A DNA stretch of 11,183 nucleotides from positions 1 to 11,183 of the forward strand of contig JAQUQY010000015.1 of assembly GCA_028715865.1 (NCBI GenBank), written 5' to 3'. The notes beneath the pieces are model-generated. The model was given only the letters and a program-made list of their open reading frames with translations. It did no database searches and had not been told where the DNA came from. This stretch comes from Syntrophales bacterium (GTDB lineage Bacteria > Desulfobacterota > Syntrophia > Syntrophales > UBA2210). Below, piece by piece: positions 1-6,716 of this stretch. The position numbers and the translations under genes were made by a program. Position 1 is the stretch's first letter, and each line of letters opens with the position of its first letter.

Positions 1-1001
1 TCCATCAAACCTGTCATCACGTTCATATTCTGAATCGCCTGTCCGGCAGCACCCTTTATGAGATTGTCTATGGCCGAAATAACTATGACCCTTCCGGTTC
101 GTTCATCCACGGCTATTCCAACGTCACAGAAATTCGAACCCCTGACTGAGGAAATTCCGGGGAAGGATCCTTCCTCACATATCCTTATGAAAGGTTCATT
201 CCTGTAAAACTCCAAGTACATATCGACAAGGTCGGCTGTCCGGACTTTCTTTATCGGTTTGCAATAAATGGTACTCAGAATGCCGCGGTCCACCGGAAGC
301 AGATGGGGAGTAAAAATAATTATGACATTCGAGCCAGCAAGGAGAGAGAGTTCCTGTTCCATCTCGGGAATGTGCCGATGGGAACCTACCTTGTAGGCCT
401 TGAATCCCTCATTGACCTCACAGAAAAGCATCCCCGTGTTCAGTTCCCTTCCGGCGCCGCTCGCGCCGGACTTTGCATCAATTATGACAGACCCGGGATC
501 AATGGCCATTCCCCTGAGGAGCGGCGCTAACCCCAGTATAACACTGGTTGGATAACATCCGGGATTCGCCGTGAGCCTGGCCTCGGAAATGCTCTTACGA
601 TACAGTTCGGGAATTCCGTACACAGCCTCCGGCAGGAACTTCTGAGAGCTGTGAGGTACGTACCATTTCTCGTAGGTTTCAGGATTTCGCAATCGATAAT
701 CAGCGCTGAGGTCGATGACTTTCTTGCCGGATTCGAGAAATTTGGGCGCCACCGCCATGGCTTCCCCGTGGGGAACCGCGAGAAAAACCACGTCACAGAG
801 GGCTGTCACCGCCTCAGGTGAAGCGTCAATGAATTTAAGATCTGTAACTCCCTTGAAGTGGGGATAGACAAAGGATACGGATACCCCATTGTACTGACGG
901 GACGTGAGGGCAGTAACCTCGCAGTCGGGATGGCGAAGCAGCAACCTTAGCAACTCCTGCCCCGTATAACCGCTGCCCCCGTAAATTCCCACTCTGATCA
1001 T
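1..1001 (-). CDS. argC: N-acetyl-gamma-glutamyl-phosphate reductase (ArgC), 3' end beyond the window
   Basis: ArgC reduces N-acetyl-glutamyl-5-phosphate to the semialdehyde with NADPH, the third step of arginine (ornithine) biosynthesis, in the cytosol. The frame is open from ATG at 1001 to the window edge, 333 full codons; the family is usually about 345, so only a short tail is missing. The N-terminus carries the nucleotide-binding loop GGSGYTG (residues about 9-15). The active-site block ANPGCYPT places the catalytic Cys at residue 149, and HRHIPE (208-213) supplies the active-site His, probably H210. The last visible residues, KGAAGQAIQNMNVMTGLM, match the conserved C-terminus. I re-read about 90 bp at the 3' end and the stretch 300-572 codon by codon and found no frameshift; the rest was read through without a stop. 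The gene starts 54 nt after rpsI with no convincing terminator between, so it is probably co-transcribed with rplM-rpsI. The ribosome-binding site (GGGAT) is weak. Confidence 0.96.
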   Translation of the reverse strand, partial: MIRVGIYGGSGYTGQELLRLLLRHPDCEVTALTSRQYNGVSVSFVYPHFKGVTDLKFIDASPEAVTALCDVVFLAVPHGEAMAVAPKFLESGKKVIDLSADYRLRNPETYEKWYVPHSSQKFLPEAVYGIPELYRKSISEARLTANPGCYPTSVILGLAPLLRGMAIDPGSVIIDAKSGASGAGRELNTGMLFCEVNEGFKAYKVGSHRHIPEMEQELSLLAGSNVIIIFTPHLLPVDRGILSTIYCKPIKKVRTADLVDMYLEFYRNEPFIRICEEGSFPGISSVRGSNFCDVGIAVDERTGRVIVISAIDNLIKGAAGQAIQNMNVMTGLM

Positions 1002-1055
1002 GAATTATCCCAATCAAAAGTGGAGGTGTGGTCCCCCCCGCGGCTGAACTGACCT

Positions 1056-1448
1056 CTATCGCTTTGAATACTGGAATCGCTTGCGCGCTCCCGGCTGGCC
1101 GTACTTTTTGCGTTCTTTGATACGGGCGTCGCGTGTGAGAAACCCGGCCTTTCGCAGCGTCGCTTTCAGGGATTCGTCATATTCAACCAGCGCCTTGGAT
1201 ATGCCGTGTTTAATGGCGCCGGCCTGGCCCGAGGTTCCGCCGCCTCTCACATTAATCTGAAAATCGAACTTCCCCCTTGTATCGGTTATATCCAGAGGCC
1301 GGTTTACAAGGTTTTTCACCGTTTGAAGCTGGAAATAATCGTCAAAATTTCTCTTGTTAACGACGAACTCTCCTGATCCTTCTCGCATCCAGACCCGTGC
1401 AACAGCTGTTTTTCTTTTACCCGTCGCGTAGTATCGTTTTACCGCCAT
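1056..1448 (-). CDS. rpsI: 30S ribosomal protein uS9 (S9)
   Basis: uS9 sits in the head of the small subunit, and its C-terminal tail reaches the P-site tRNA. The 130-residue length is normal. It opens with the typical RYYATGKRKTAVARVW and has the central block NVRGGGTSGQAGAIKHGI. It ends in the basic tail GQPGARKRFQYSKR with the conserved terminal Lys-Arg. ATG at 1448 is preceded by an AGAGGAA Shine-Dalgarno. The gene lies 18 nt downstream of rplM, the near-universal bacterial pairing, and is followed by argC. A Pro in the tail (GQPG) where many bacteria have Lys or Arg is the only small oddity. Confidence 0.98.
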   Translation of the reverse strand: MAVKRYYATGKRKTAVARVWMREGSGEFVVNKRNFDDYFQLQTVKNLVNRPLDITDTRGKFDFQINVRGGGTSGQAGAIKHGISKALVEYDESLKATLRKAGFLTRDARIKERKKYGQPGARKRFQYSKR

Positions 1449-1466
1449 TTAATGTTCCTCTTCTAA

Positions 1467-1901
1467 TCAATTATTGGAATCCATGGGTCCAGGCAATTGT
1501 GCCCCATGGGGATGTTCTCCCCCGGTATAGATTTTCAGCTTTTTGAGCATTTTTCGCCCCAGACTGTTTTTGGGAAGCATTCCTTTTACAGCTTTGAGAA
1601 GCAGTTTTTCCGGACTTTTTTCAAGAATCTCCCTCGCAGTTGCTGATTTCAATCCGCCAGGGTAGCCGCTATGCCGATAGTACATCTTCTCAGTCAGCTT
1701 CCTGCCGGTAAGAGAAATCTTCTCGGCGTTGACAACTACAACGAAGTCTCCCGTATCCACGTGTGGTGTATATAATGGAGAATACTTGCCCTTAAGTCTT
1801 CTTGCGATATCGCTTGCAAGGCGTCCAAGAATCTGTCCGTCCGCATTATAGAGATACCATTTCCTGGAAATATCTTCTTTCTTTGCACTGTAGGTTTTCA
1901 T
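1467..1901 (-). CDS. rplM: 50S ribosomal protein uL13 (L13)
   Basis: uL13 is an early-assembling large-subunit protein. The 144 residues match the usual length of about 142-145. Recognisable blocks are KWYLYNADGQILGRLAS (residues about 14-30), HVDTGDFVVVVNAEKI (about 47-62), the YYRHSGYPGGLK segment (about 74-85), KAVKGMLPKNSLGRKML (about 103-119) and the C-terminal HPHGAQLP. ATG at 1901 follows a modest GGTGG Shine-Dalgarno. It is the first gene of the rplM-rpsI(-argC) unit, with a promoter just upstream. The predicted 5' untranslated region is only about 29 nt, so there is no room for a large L13-leader structure of the kind known in Firmicutes. Confidence 0.98.
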   Translation of the reverse strand: MKTYSAKKEDISRKWYLYNADGQILGRLASDIARRLKGKYSPLYTPHVDTGDFVVVVNAEKISLTGRKLTEKMYYRHSGYPGGLKSATAREILEKSPEKLLLKAVKGMLPKNSLGRKMLKKLKIYTGGEHPHGAQLPGPMDSNN

Positions 1902-1936
1902 AAGCCACCGTTTAATATTATTAAAAAATGAAACGT

Positions 1937-1965
1937 ACCGTATGCAATTACTCTGTGTTTGTCAA
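1937..1965 (-). promoter_or_regulatory. sigma70-type promoter for rplM-rpsI(-argC)
   Basis: On the minus strand a perfect -35 hexamer TTGACA (1965-1960) is followed by a 17-nt spacer and TACGGT (1942-1937). The latter keeps the most conserved T, A and final T of the -10 box. Transcription would start near 1930, about 29 nt before the rplM ATG. It lies in the 99-nt gap after lptD, where a ribosomal-protein promoter is expected. Confidence 0.7.
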
Positions 1966-2000
1966 GAAAGAAAAGGCGCTTTGAATTTGATCATCTGCTA

Positions 2001-4184
2001 TTAATCCTCCCTTATCAGGCTTTTGGTGATCTCGGGGAAGCTTCCGAGGCCCGACAATGAAACAATAAGCATGAAACCCCTGTCATCGTAACTGTCAGTG
2101 TATTTTAAAGCCACGTCCCAGCACTGCTTTTTGTAAATCATTCCGTAGGAGGTTTCGAGGCTCTTCTTCTCCATACGGTCATATATTCGCTCAAAGAAAA
2201 GGCTGAGACGGTCAGTTGCCTGTGCCCTTAAACCAAAATCGAGCTGCTCCACCACGTTTTGGGTATATCGGTACCCCACAGTCGCCGAATCTCCGCGGTT
2301 ATCCCTCAATTGAAGGATTCCGTTCAGCACCTTCCAGTGACTGCTGTAGGCATCCAGTTTCGCGTCGGAACTGAGGCTTACAAAAGGATGGGGCGTTAGG
2401 GTAAGCTCCATTTCGTAATCGCTGAAGGGCCTTTTTTTCGGGGAACTCGGCGGCACATTACGTCTCGCCTCCCTGATGTTATAGGACTGGCCTACCTTAA
2501 AATTAGCAAGTTCACGGTATGACTTGACGCCCTCGTCATCTTTAAGTCTTGCCGTTAGGGTATTATTTATGGAATAGGCAACCCTGTTCTCTTCATCGAC
2601 AAAAGGAACAAAATCGGGCCTGTTGTCCTGCTGCGCATAGGGACTGAATCGATATGAGATTTCCGGCATGACGGAGTGTCTCAGCATTTCAATACTCCCC
2701 ATGTTTACGGAAAACAGCCGGCTCACCTCGGAGGTAAGGGTCGAACCCACGTGATAGATGGTCCTGCTGCCGCGCCTTCCCGGCAGGCTGCCGGTGCTGT
2801 CGCTGCTGTCCCAGCGGGTTTCACGGAACCCTGCTTCAGGGATAAAACGGAAGTAATTACCAGCGTTAAGGGGGAGAGATACAACCGGGGCGGCGTCTAA
2901 CAAATGGCCCCTGTATCCTGTCTCGCGATAGTAGTAACCGTATGAAGAGTCAAGCTCAAAATCAAAGGGAGTATTCATAATTGGCTGCTTCATGCCCGTA
3001 AAGTTAACCTCGGGATATTTCTGCAGCGTTCTTTCATTCGAATGTGTTCGCAAGTTGTCTGTGTACTGCCCCAGGGCGGTAAGATTGTAGTGCTCCCAAG
3101 CCTTCACAAGGCGGACTGTAGAGGTGAGGGATGAAAGATTCTTGTCTCCCGTGAAATCCACACGCCGAAAGGGGCGGTCTTCGCTTTCGCTGTAGTGATC
3201 GAGGTAGTAATTATGTGATTCAAAATCCCTGAAATACCAGTTGTCGGATATCTTCTTCACGTTCGCCCTGAGGGAAATGCCCGAGTCAAGGCGGCTTTCG
3301 TGATCAAGATACCATGACCATCGATCCTGGCGTTCCTTCCAGTCCCTGAAAAGTTCACCGTCACCGTCCCTGGTTTTAACCTGCATTCCGTCCCTTAAAT
3401 AGTCGGCATAGAAAGTTCCGAAAGAATTCTCCGAAAGAGAATAACGAAACTCCATCCCCTGCTGATAGCCCCGCTTGTCCATGTAGCGCTGGTAGAAGGT
3501 GGCATCAGCCGATTCCGACATTGCCCAGAAAAAAGGAATGCCCATATCCCAGCCCAGCTTGTCAGAGGAGTAAGCTATGCGTGGGTAAAGAAATCCCGAC
3601 TGGCGGGTCGTCTTTACGGGAAATATCATGTAGGGAATGTAAAATATGGGAATGTCCTTAACCCTGAAAGCGCCGTGCGTGACCGTTCCATAACCGTCAA
3701 TGGTTGCATTCATTCTCAGCCCTGATATTTTCCAGTCCGGAACATCGCCCTCGCAGGTTGTCACCTCACCCCTAAGACATGAATATTCACTCTCTCCCCG
3801 CTTCTCGATAACCCTTCCCCTAAGGAAGGCGTGCTCAGCTTCAAAAAAAATGGATCCGTCATATATGATTCCCTGTTTGGAAATGATGTTGAAATTGACC
3901 CGTGGGGCCTCTATGATGTCGCCCTCGCTCTGTATGAATACATTGCCTTCGGCCTCGGCGTCTCCGGACTGAACCTCCAGCAGGACCCGGTTCGCTTTCA
4001 GATAGCCTCCTTCAAAAAAAATGATAACGTCACCTTCGGCTTCGTAAGACTCGGGATCGCTTATGTAGCGGATACGCTCAGCCTCGATGTGAGTGGGTCC
4101 TGATGAAACTTTACCTTCAAGAGCGGCGCAGGGATTCGCAAGCGAGACAAGGACCAGAAGAAAAACCGCGAAAAGACGAACCAT
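2001..4184 (-). CDS. lptD: LPS-assembly outer-membrane protein LptD (OstA/Imp)
   Basis: LptD is the outer-membrane beta-barrel that, with LptE, inserts lipopolysaccharide into the outer leaflet. From ATG 4184 it has 727 residues, within the family range. Residues 1-21 form a signal peptide (positive start, then a Leu/Val-rich core), cleaved after SLA16 or CAA21. An OstA/LptA-like jellyroll with EAEGDV-type repeats spans about 30-125. Next comes the family block YSCLRGEVTTCEGDVPDWKI (134-153), then a long barrel of alternating aromatic/polar strands ending in SLSGLGSF. An in-frame GTG at 4205 would add 7 codons but has no Shine-Dalgarno. ATG 4184 has GGAGGGGGAG (4203-4194) nine nt upstream, so I prefer it. 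Cysteines outside the signal peptide are C136, C144 and C688, with C19 possibly retained. It follows folC by 82 nt. Confidence 0.95.
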   Translation of the reverse strand: MVRLFAVFLLVLVSLANPCAALEGKVSSGPTHIEAERIRYISDPESYEAEGDVIIFFEGGYLKANRVLLEVQSGDAEAEGNVFIQSEGDIIEAPRVNFNIISKQGIIYDGSIFFEAEHAFLRGRVIEKRGESEYSCLRGEVTTCEGDVPDWKISGLRMNATIDGYGTVTHGAFRVKDIPIFYIPYMIFPVKTTRQSGFLYPRIAYSSDKLGWDMGIPFFWAMSESADATFYQRYMDKRGYQQGMEFRYSLSENSFGTFYADYLRDGMQVKTRDGDGELFRDWKERQDRWSWYLDHESRLDSGISLRANVKKISDNWYFRDFESHNYYLDHYSESEDRPFRRVDFTGDKNLSSLTSTVRLVKAWEHYNLTALGQYTDNLRTHSNERTLQKYPEVNFTGMKQPIMNTPFDFELDSSYGYYYRETGYRGHLLDAAPVVSLPLNAGNYFRFIPEAGFRETRWDSSDSTGSLPGRRGSRTIYHVGSTLTSEVSRLFSVNMGSIEMLRHSVMPEISYRFSPYAQQDNRPDFVPFVDEENRVAYSINNTLTARLKDDEGVKSYRELANFKVGQSYNIREARRNVPPSSPKKRPFSDYEMELTLTPHPFVSLSSDAKLDAYSSHWKVLNGILQLRDNRGDSATVGYRYTQNVVEQLDFGLRAQATDRLSLFFERIYDRMEKKSLETSYGMIYKKQCWDVALKYTDSYDDRGFMLIVSLSGLGSFPEITKSLIRED

Positions 4185-4266
4185 GAACCTGAACTCCCCC
4201 TCCACGATGAAATGAGAATGACATGAACCAACGCATGGTTATCACAAACGGATGGCTTTTTAAAAC

Positions 4267-5535
4267 TTAAACTTCAAGCTCCAGGCGTTTAATTTCCCCA
4301 ACAAGATAGAGAGATCCCGTGACCAGGACCAGGTCATCATCCCGTGCCAGGAAGCGTGCCCGTTTAAGGGCTTCGGCGGGGTCTTTAAGCATCTCGATAC
4401 TGCTCAAGCCTGTCTTGGTGAAGCAGTCCTCCGTTCCCGAAAAATGAAGCGTCCTGTCTCCCTGCGAACCTGGTTCTGTCAGAATCATGGTATGAGCTAT
4501 GGAAGCCAGTTTTGATAGCATTGTCCTGTATCTCTTGTCAGTCATTACGCCTAAAACGACGATCAATCGGCTGTAAGTGAATTCGTCCCGCAGTGATTGG
4601 CATAGGGCGCTAACGCCCGCGGGGTTATGAGCCCCATCCAGGACAACACGGGGGGATTTGGCAACAATTTCAAGTCTCCCCTCCCACTGTGTTCCGGCCA
4701 TGCCTTCTACAATCGCTCTGTCGTCGACCATCATCCCCCCGATAGAGAGGACTTCGACGGCAGCCAAGGCAAGGGCTGCGTTTCTAACCTGGTGTCGACC
4801 CGCCAGCGGTAAAGGTATTTTTTTCAGTGAACGGTTTATTCCACTGTAAGAAAGGGTATCCCCGTCGCCTCGGCGTACTCTGAAATCAATACCCGCCCTA
4901 AGAAGCCTCGCCCCCTTCTCACGGGCGATTGATTCCAGGACAGTCAGTGACGATCTCCGCATGGTGCCTACAAGGCAGGTGCTTTCCGCTTTGATGATGC
5001 CGCCTTTTTCAGCCGCGATTTGAGACAGTCGACGGCCCAGATAGTATTCATGCTCAACGGATATGTTTGTAATGAGGGCGACATCGGGAACCACGCAATT
5101 GGTGGCATCAAGACGCCCTCCCATGCCGACCTCAATCACTGCGACATCTACGGAGCGAAACTTGAAATAAAGGAACGCCAAGGCGGTGGCAAACTCGAAA
5201 AAGGTTATATCATCGGACAGATGCTTCCTGATGCCACACACAAGTCCGGCCAGCTCCTCCCCTGAAATCATGGCTCCATCAACCCGGATGCGCTCCCTGA
5301 AATCCAGCAAATGAGGTGACGTGTAAAGACCCGTCCGATATCCCGCCTGCTGAAGCATTGAAGCGATCATGGCGCAAACGGAACCCTTGCCGTTGGTTCC
5401 CGCCACATGTATGGCTCTATATGCTCTATGAGGATTGCCGATTTTCGCGAGAAGTTTCGATACGGGACCAAGATCAAGATGAATCCCGCGCTTTTCAAAG
5501 CTGTATATATATTCCAGTGCTTCCTGAACATCCAT
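4267..5535 (-). CDS. folC: Bifunctional dihydrofolate synthase / folylpolyglutamate synthase
   Basis: FolC ligates L-glutamate to dihydropteroate and extends the polyglutamate tail of folates, using ATP, in the cytosol. The 422 residues are typical. The Mur-ligase-like P-loop is AGTNGKGS (45-52), followed by TSPHLLDFRERI (72-83), the folate-region TFFEFATALAF (111-121) and EVGMGGRLDATN (135-146). AAEKGGIIK carries K177, the probable carbamoylated lysine position. GRHQVRNAALALAA (247-260), WEGRLEI (284-290) and the C-terminal-domain DGAHNP (300-305) complete the pattern. The usual Asp-His of the ITNIxxDH motif is Glu161-His162 here, a conservative change. ATG 5535 has AAAGGAG upstream. The neighbour accD, common elsewhere, is absent. 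Whether the enzyme has both activities cannot be told from sequence. Confidence 0.96.
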   Translation of the reverse strand: MDVQEALEYIYSFEKRGIHLDLGPVSKLLAKIGNPHRAYRAIHVAGTNGKGSVCAMIASMLQQAGYRTGLYTSPHLLDFRERIRVDGAMISGEELAGLVCGIRKHLSDDITFFEFATALAFLYFKFRSVDVAVIEVGMGGRLDATNCVVPDVALITNISVEHEYYLGRRLSQIAAEKGGIIKAESTCLVGTMRRSSLTVLESIAREKGARLLRAGIDFRVRRGDGDTLSYSGINRSLKKIPLPLAGRHQVRNAALALAAVEVLSIGGMMVDDRAIVEGMAGTQWEGRLEIVAKSPRVVLDGAHNPAGVSALCQSLRDEFTYSRLIVVLGVMTDKRYRTMLSKLASIAHTMILTEPGSQGDRTLHFSGTEDCFTKTGLSSIEMLKDPAEALKRARFLARDDDLVLVTGSLYLVGEIKRLELEV

Positions 5536-5643
5536 GCAGCGTTTTCTCCTTTAACGCCGGTTGATCTTCCTCCGGATCATGCCGTCATGAATGACACAGA
5601 GCTATTTGGAATTTTTCACCCCGTAGACAAACAACCGTCCACA

Positions 5644-5685
5644 ACAAAAAGCCATGGCTCATCACGCCGGATAATGCCACGGCTT
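5644..5685 (-). terminator. Probable intrinsic terminator after the EF-Tu-like gene
   Basis: Read on the minus strand, arms AAGCCGTGGC (5685-5676) and GCCATGGCTT (5658-5649) pair over 10 bp with one G-U. The run of five T ends at 5646. The 17-nt loop is long for a terminator but can form a short inner helix (TATC with GATG). It lies about 28 nt after the stop codon at 5713 and 109 nt before folC. I see no other strong element in the 177-nt gap. Confidence 0.55.
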
Positions 5686-5712
5686 CTTCAATAAAGATAA
5701 TCGCCCTTATGG

Positions 5713-5973
5713 TCAATCAGCTACTATTTTAAAAACCTCATCACCTGGACGAACACGGTCCGACACCCTTATTCCTATGTAGTCACCGGCCTTGGCTTCT
5801 TCTACTTTTTCATTATTGACTTCCATCGAAGCAACTGTATCCTCGAAATCCGTAGTATGACCCGTAAACCGAATTCGATCGCCCACAGCCAAGCTCCCTT
5901 CCGTAATCTTCACGGCGGCAACACTTGGTTTTGAGAAAAATTTAACTACCTCCCCTACTCTTTCCTCCGCCAT
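5713..5973 (-). CDS. Small stand-alone EF-Tu domain-II / peptidase U32 C-terminal-like protein
   Basis: This encodes 86 residues, starting at ATG 5973 behind GGGAGGTGAT (5986-5977). That site contains a nine-base match to the anti-Shine-Dalgarno, so high translation is likely. The sequence begins GEVVKFFSKPSVAAVKI, then has SLAVGDRIRFTGHTTDFE (27-44), a SMEVNNEKVEEAKAGDYIGI stretch (49-68) and VRPGDEVFKI (74-83). This is the pattern of the small beta-barrel shared by EF-Tu domain II and the C-terminus of U32 peptidases (YegQ-type). Here it is the whole protein: no GTPase or peptidase domain is present, and no signal peptide. Databases label such proteins 'translation elongation factor-like', but I know of no assigned function. 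The gene has its own promoter and probable terminator, separate from the ribosomal operon upstream. A role in RNA binding or translation is only inference. Confidence 0.85.
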   Translation of the reverse strand: MAEERVGEVVKFFSKPSVAAVKITEGSLAVGDRIRFTGHTTDFEDTVASMEVNNEKVEEAKAGDYIGIRVSDRVRPGDEVFKIVAD

Positions 5974-6187
5974 TCCATCACCTCCCTCGAATCACGCCGT
6001 AACCTTGGGGGCATACTGCCTCAATATCAGTGAAGTGAAAGGAGCATTTTGAAATATTTGCCGCCCACTGTTCGACCGTCTTTTTGCCGCACATGCGGCG
6101 AGGTCCCGTTTCAGGGAGATTCGATGATATCCGTCCTTCCGGGTCAAAAAACCTTCCCTATTGACGGTTCACCTATCCTCTTTAATT
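5974..6187 (-). promoter_or_regulatory. Candidate structured 5' leader of the EF-Tu-like gene
   Basis: From the predicted transcription start (about 6187) to the ATG at 5973 is about 214 nt, long for an 86-codon gene. Paired segments visible on the minus strand are P1 ACCGTC/GACGGT (6080-6075 with 6168-6163), P2 AGGGA/TCCCT (6159-6155 with 6117-6113) and P3, a 5-bp GCCGC/GCGGC hairpin with a 4-nt loop (6099-6086). P2 and P3 both nest inside P1, giving a possible three-way junction. I recognise no known riboswitch core. The helices are short and could be chance; the same stretch is also open in two reading frames. Confidence 0.3.
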
Positions 6188-6193
6188 CACATC

Positions 6194-6221
6194 ATTATAT
6201 AGACGGGTTATTAAAAATCAA
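6194..6221 (-). promoter_or_regulatory. sigma70-type promoter for the EF-Tu-like gene
   Basis: On the minus strand TTGATT (6221-6216) stands 16 nt from a perfect TATAAT (6199-6194). The -35 box touches the T-tract of the preceding rplQ terminator, so one unit ends and the next starts within about 60 nt. The predicted start is near 6187. Confidence 0.65.
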
Positions 6222-6222
6222 G

Positions 6223-6254
6223 AATAAAAAAGGCAAGATTCTCATCTTGCCTTT
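6223..6254 (-). terminator. Intrinsic terminator of the spc/alpha operon (after rplQ)
   Basis: A perfect 11-bp stem AAAGGCAAGAT/ATCTTGCCTTT with a 4-nt loop is followed on the minus strand by TTTATT. With the T residues ending the stem, this makes a run of six T. It starts 34 nt after the rplQ stop codon and closes the long ribosomal operon. On the plus strand no comparable T-tract follows the stem at once, so it looks directional. Confidence 0.88.
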
Positions 6255-6288
6255 CATGCCAATTTTTTCTAACGGCTGATATCCGCTG

Positions 6289-6669
6289 TTACTTCGATGC
6301 CTTTTTTGCCTGGATGTCGGGCATTAGCTCAATCACTGAAAGGGGCGCGTTATCTCCCGGTCGGGTGCCCGTTTTCATAATACGGGTGTACCCTCCAGAC
6401 CTGTCCTTGTAGCGAACTGAAAGAACGTCAAAAACCTTCTCTGTTGTTTGCCTGTCTCGAATAAACGAAAGCGCCTGCCGCCTGGCATGTAGCGTTCCTT
6501 TCTTGCCCAGCGTTATCATCTTTTCGGCAACGCTTCGCAACTCCTTGGCTTTGGCGTCAGTTGTGGTAATTTTTTCATATTTAAGGAGCGACGTCACGAG
6601 ATTTCTCATCATCGCCTTTCTGTGGCTTGACGTTCTCCCAAGTTTTCTTCCGGCCTTTCGGTGACGCAT
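6289..6669 (-). CDS. rplQ: 50S ribosomal protein bL17 (L17)
   Basis: bL17 is a bacteria-specific large-subunit protein. The 126 residues fit the usual 115-130. The N-terminus MRHRKAGRKLGRTSSHRKAM is diagnostic, followed by RNLVTSLLKYEKITTTDAKA (23-42) and the core block GGYTRIMKTGTRPGDNAPL (92-110). ATG at 6669 has an AAGGA Shine-Dalgarno. It is the last gene of the alpha operon, 47 nt after rpoA, and is followed by a strong intrinsic terminator. Confidence 0.98.
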   Translation of the reverse strand: MRHRKAGRKLGRTSSHRKAMMRNLVTSLLKYEKITTTDAKAKELRSVAEKMITLGKKGTLHARRQALSFIRDRQTTEKVFDVLSVRYKDRSGGYTRIMKTGTRPGDNAPLSVIELMPDIQAKKASK

Positions 6670-6716
6670 TGCTGTCTGATCCTTTCTGGGAGCTGATGAT
6701 TCTCAGCTATTTATAC

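Noticed and set aside
527..1017. Two minus-strand frames (527-796 and 835-1017) that might suggest a broken argC
   Set aside because: Reading the argC frame from 1001 gives continuous conserved sequence, including the active-site Cys region. The other frames are shadows, so there is no frameshift.
1018..1055. Possible terminator between rpsI and argC (GAGGT/ACCTC around a seven-C run)
   Set aside because: The stem is 5 bp with a loop of about 24 nt, and the following T-run is only four bases.
1966..2000. Possible terminator after lptD (AAAG/CTTT with CGC loop)
   Set aside because: A four-bp, AT-rich stem is too weak. lptD termination remains unassigned.
4226..4240. 15-nt hairpin AACCA/TGGTT in the folC-lptD gap
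   Set aside because: It has a 5-bp stem only, with no T-tract and no recognisable operator symmetry beyond chance.
5536..5700. Minus-strand short frames upstream of folC: a 43-codon TTG frame across the hairpin and a 9-codon ATG frame ending just before the folC ribosome-binding site
   Set aside because: Neither has a good Shine-Dalgarno or a recognisable product. The longer one overlaps the probable terminator.
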